Positions 12,942-14,841 of a stretch of DNA of 14,841 nucleotides are shown piece by piece (positions within the stretch are counted from its first letter, which is position 1; every line of letters starts with the position of its first letter). The position numbers were made by a program, and so were the translations under genes. Source of the stretch: Promethearchaeia archaeon (GTDB taxonomy: Archaea; Asgardarchaeota; Lokiarchaeia; Sigyniarchaeales; SOKP01); NCBI GenBank assembly GCA_029856295.1, contig JAHQWS010000311.1, positions 1 to 14,841 on the forward strand, in the 5' to 3' direction. A model generated the notes under the pieces. It was given only the letters and a program-made list of their open reading frames with translations. It did no database searches and was not told the origin of the DNA.

Positions 12942-14841
12942 TTATTCAAGATATTCAATTTCACCTTGCAAACGAATATTTCTAGACGAACTCCCAACGA
13001 GTATATTAAATGTTCCTTTTTCTGCTTTCCAATAATTATTCTTCTCGTCATAAAATGAGAGGGCACTTTTATCTAGTTCAAATGTAACCGTTCCTTTTTC
13101 GCCGGATTTAAGAAAAACTTTTTTAAATCCTTTAAGTTCTTTTAAAGGTCTTTCTACACTGGCTTCAACATCTTGAAGATAGAGTTGAACAATCTCCGCA
13201 CCACTATGGTCCCCTGAATTAATTATATCGCAAGTCACTGTAAAAATTTCATCCCCTGATACTTTTTCTTTGCTTAGTTTGAGATTTTCATAAGTAAAAC
13301 TCGTATAAGATAATCCATATCCGAAAGGAAAGAGAGGCTCAATGTCTCTCGTATCAAAATGACGATATCCTACAAAAATTCCTTCCTCATAAAACACATT
13401 ATCGTCTCCAGGGAAAGTTCTTTTTGAAACGTGAGCAGGTGAATCCGAAAGTTTCCTTGGAAAAGTAATTGGTAATTTCCCGGAGGGATTCACATCGCCA
13501 AATAGAATGTCTGCTATGGCATGCCCTCCCTCGAGTCCCGGATACCATGCTTCAATCACAGAGGGCACATTACCAATCCATCCATCCATAGCTATCGGAC
13601 TACCGCTTATAAGAACGACTATCGTTTTTGAATTTTCATGTACAGTTTTATTAATTAATCTAATTTGATCGGCTGGAAGCTCAAGTGTATCTCGATCTTG
13701 AAATTCAGAATCCTTCCCTCTATCGTGATTAAGTCCGGCAATAATAATAGATACATCTGCATCTGATGGTGAAGGAACCATTTCAATCTTTCCTTTACAT
13801 TTTTCTTCCAAACCTTTAAAAGGTGTTATTTCATAAGGCGAAAGTACCTGCGAGCTACCCCCTCCCAGAGCCATCTTCTTATCGGCATTTGGACCAATAA
13901 TGGTAATTTTTTTTATTTTGGTTATATCGAGAGGTAATAAACCGTTTTCATTCTTTAAAAGAACAATACCTTCTTCTGCTATTTTGCGTGCTATTGCCTG
14001 GTGTTCCATTGTGTTTCTTTTACCTGATGGGAGCGTATTTTCATCATCAAATAGACCCACAAGTAACATTACGCGCAAAAATCTTTTAATATTTTCATTC
14101 AGTATTTCTTCAGTGATCTTACCCTCCGATAAAGCTTTAATTATATTTTTTCCCCTATACACGGTTGCTGATGGCATTTCAAGCGTTAATCCAGCATTCA
14201 TACAATTTTCAGGGGTTACCTTATTATTTCTTAATGCATGCCAGTCTGAAACAACAAAACCCCTAAAACCCCAATCTTCCATGAGTCTTTCTTTCAGGAG
14301 ATTTTTATTTTCACATCCAAACCTACCATTAACTCTATTATAACACGACATAATGGACCATGCATCTGCCTCACGAACAACGGCTTCATAAGCCGGAAGA
14401 TAAATTTCCCTAAGAGCTCTCTCACTAACTACAGAGTTAACCCGATACCGATTTGTATCCTGATTATTACATGCATAATGCTTTACGCATGCTGCTATTC
14501 TTTGACTTTGAATACCTTTTACAACAGGAACTGCCATTTTCATATTTAAATAAGGATCTTCAGTCTGGTATTCAAATGTCCTTCCACACAGAGGAGTTCT
14601 TTGTATATTTATTGCAGGTCCGAGAATCATGTGATATCCTATAGCTCTTACTTCTTGTGCGACAGCAGTACCGAATTTCTCTGAGAGTTCCGGATTCCAA
14701 GTAGCTACTCTACAAATTGCTACGGGAAAATATGTACTTTCCTTACTTCCAGAACTTTGAGCAGCAATTCCGTGAGGGCCATCTGTCATTTTGAAATTTT
14801 TTATTCCTAATCTTTTTACAGATTTAGCAAAGTAATATTGT
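12942..14841 (-). CDS. Glycoside hydrolase family 3 beta-glycosidase (N-terminus cut by window edge)
   Basis: Retaining GH3 enzyme, most likely a beta-glucosidase or related exo-acting glycosidase. Counting from the Met at 14789, the frame is open another 17 codons to the window end. These read RLGIKNFK into MTDGPHG, which matches the GH3 (RLGIPP...)TDGPHG block, so that Met is internal and the true start is outside. Seen in order are GRTFEYQTEDP (69-79), KHYACNNQ (103-110), MSCYNRVNG (147-155), FVVSDWHA with nucleophile Asp182, GGGSSQVLSP (309-318) of the second domain, GKDSEFQDRDTLELP with candidate acid/base Glu362, FPFGYGLSYTSF (487-498), and the C-terminal fibronectin III-like domain (about 530-612). 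No PA14 insert is present. Total length is probably near 690-750 residues. Whether it is secreted cannot be told without the N-terminus. GH3 is mainly bacterial and eukaryotic, so transfer into this lineage is possible. Exact substrate is not predictable. Confidence 0.94.
   Translation of the reverse strand, partial: QYYFAKSVKRLGIKNFKMTDGPHGIAAQSSGSKESTYFPVAICRVATWNPELSEKFGTAVAQEVRAIGYHMILGPAINIQRTPLCGRTFEYQTEDPYLNMKMAVPVVKGIQSQRIAACVKHYACNNQDTNRYRVNSVVSERALREIYLPAYEAVVREADAWSIMSCYNRVNGRFGCENKNLLKERLMEDWGFRGFVVSDWHALRNNKVTPENCMNAGLTLEMPSATVYRGKNIIKALSEGKITEEILNENIKRFLRVMLLVGLFDDENTLPSGKRNTMEHQAIARKIAEEGIVLLKNENGLLPLDITKIKKITIIGPNADKKMALGGGSSQVLSPYEITPFKGLEEKCKGKIEMVPSPSDADVSIIIAGLNHDRGKDSEFQDRDTLELPADQIRLINKTVHENSKTIVVLISGSPIAMDGWIGNVPSVIEAWYPGLEGGHAIADILFGDVNPSGKLPITFPRKLSDSPAHVSKRTFPGDDNVFYEEGIFVGYRHFDTRDIEPLFPFGYGLSYTSFTYENLKLSKEKVSGDEIFTVTCDIINSGDHSGAEIVQLYLQDVEASVERPLKELKGFKKVFLKSGEKGTVTFELDKSALSFYDEKNNYWKAEKGTFNILVGSSSRNIRLQGEIEYLE

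Noticed and set aside
13900..14343. Open frame of 147 codons on the plus strand
   Set aside because: It lies entirely antisense to conserved GH3 motifs, has no ribosome site and shows no protein-like pattern of its own.
14453..14644. 63-codon open frame on the plus strand
   Set aside because: Antisense to conserved GH3 segments such as KHYACNNQ and TEDPYL.

Overview
This is a low-GC (roughly one third G+C by eye) stretch of tightly packed prokaryotic genes that is probably archaeal. The support is the archaeal/Gram-positive-type glutamate dehydrogenase at the left edge, TATA-like boxes at sensible distances from several starts, Shine-Dalgarno sequences of the AGGTGA/AAGGTC type, and T-tracts rather than strong GC hairpins at gene ends. 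The gene mix (FMN-only glutamate-synthase-like protein, KaiC-like/PEP-synthase-like fusion, DUF3604, ARPP-1 with zinc ribbon, GH3 glycosidase) would suit an Asgard archaeon such as Lokiarchaeia. That placement is a guess from style; no marker gene or rRNA is present.

Left third: two glutamate dehydrogenases of different subfamilies lie in tandem on the minus strand. The first (1-833) is cut by the window edge and lacks its C-terminal third. The second (1048-2388) is a complete class-Ib enzyme of the E. coli GdhA kind. A promoter-rich spacer of about 330 bases separates them from two plus-strand genes. These are a large protein with a degenerate KaiC/RecA-like N-terminus fused to a PEP-synthase-type ATP-grasp domain (2718-5324) and a single-chain GMP synthetase, guaA (5429-6988).

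Middle: convergent to guaA is an FMN-binding glutamate-synthase-family protein on the minus strand (7049-8701). It has an N-terminal cysteine cluster and no glutaminase domain. Glutamate formation (two GDHs, one GltS-like enzyme) and glutamine use (GuaA) make the left 8.7 kb look like a nitrogen and central-metabolism neighbourhood. A 16-base motif, TAATAWAACTAATATA, occurs in the same orientation about 50-57 bases upstream of the putative TATA boxes of both the second GDH gene and the glutamate-synthase-like gene. A further inverted copy lies upstream of the latter. This suggests a shared regulator and is the main new observation here.

Right third: after a 536-base spacer come a PHP-like DUF3604 metal-hydrolase candidate (9238-11631) and an ARPP-1 family protein ending in a zinc ribbon (11800-12837), both on the plus strand. 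Convergent to them is a GH3 beta-glycosidase (12942-14841) whose first few dozen residues lie outside the window. No tRNA, rRNA, CRISPR array, transposase, integrase or phage gene was seen.
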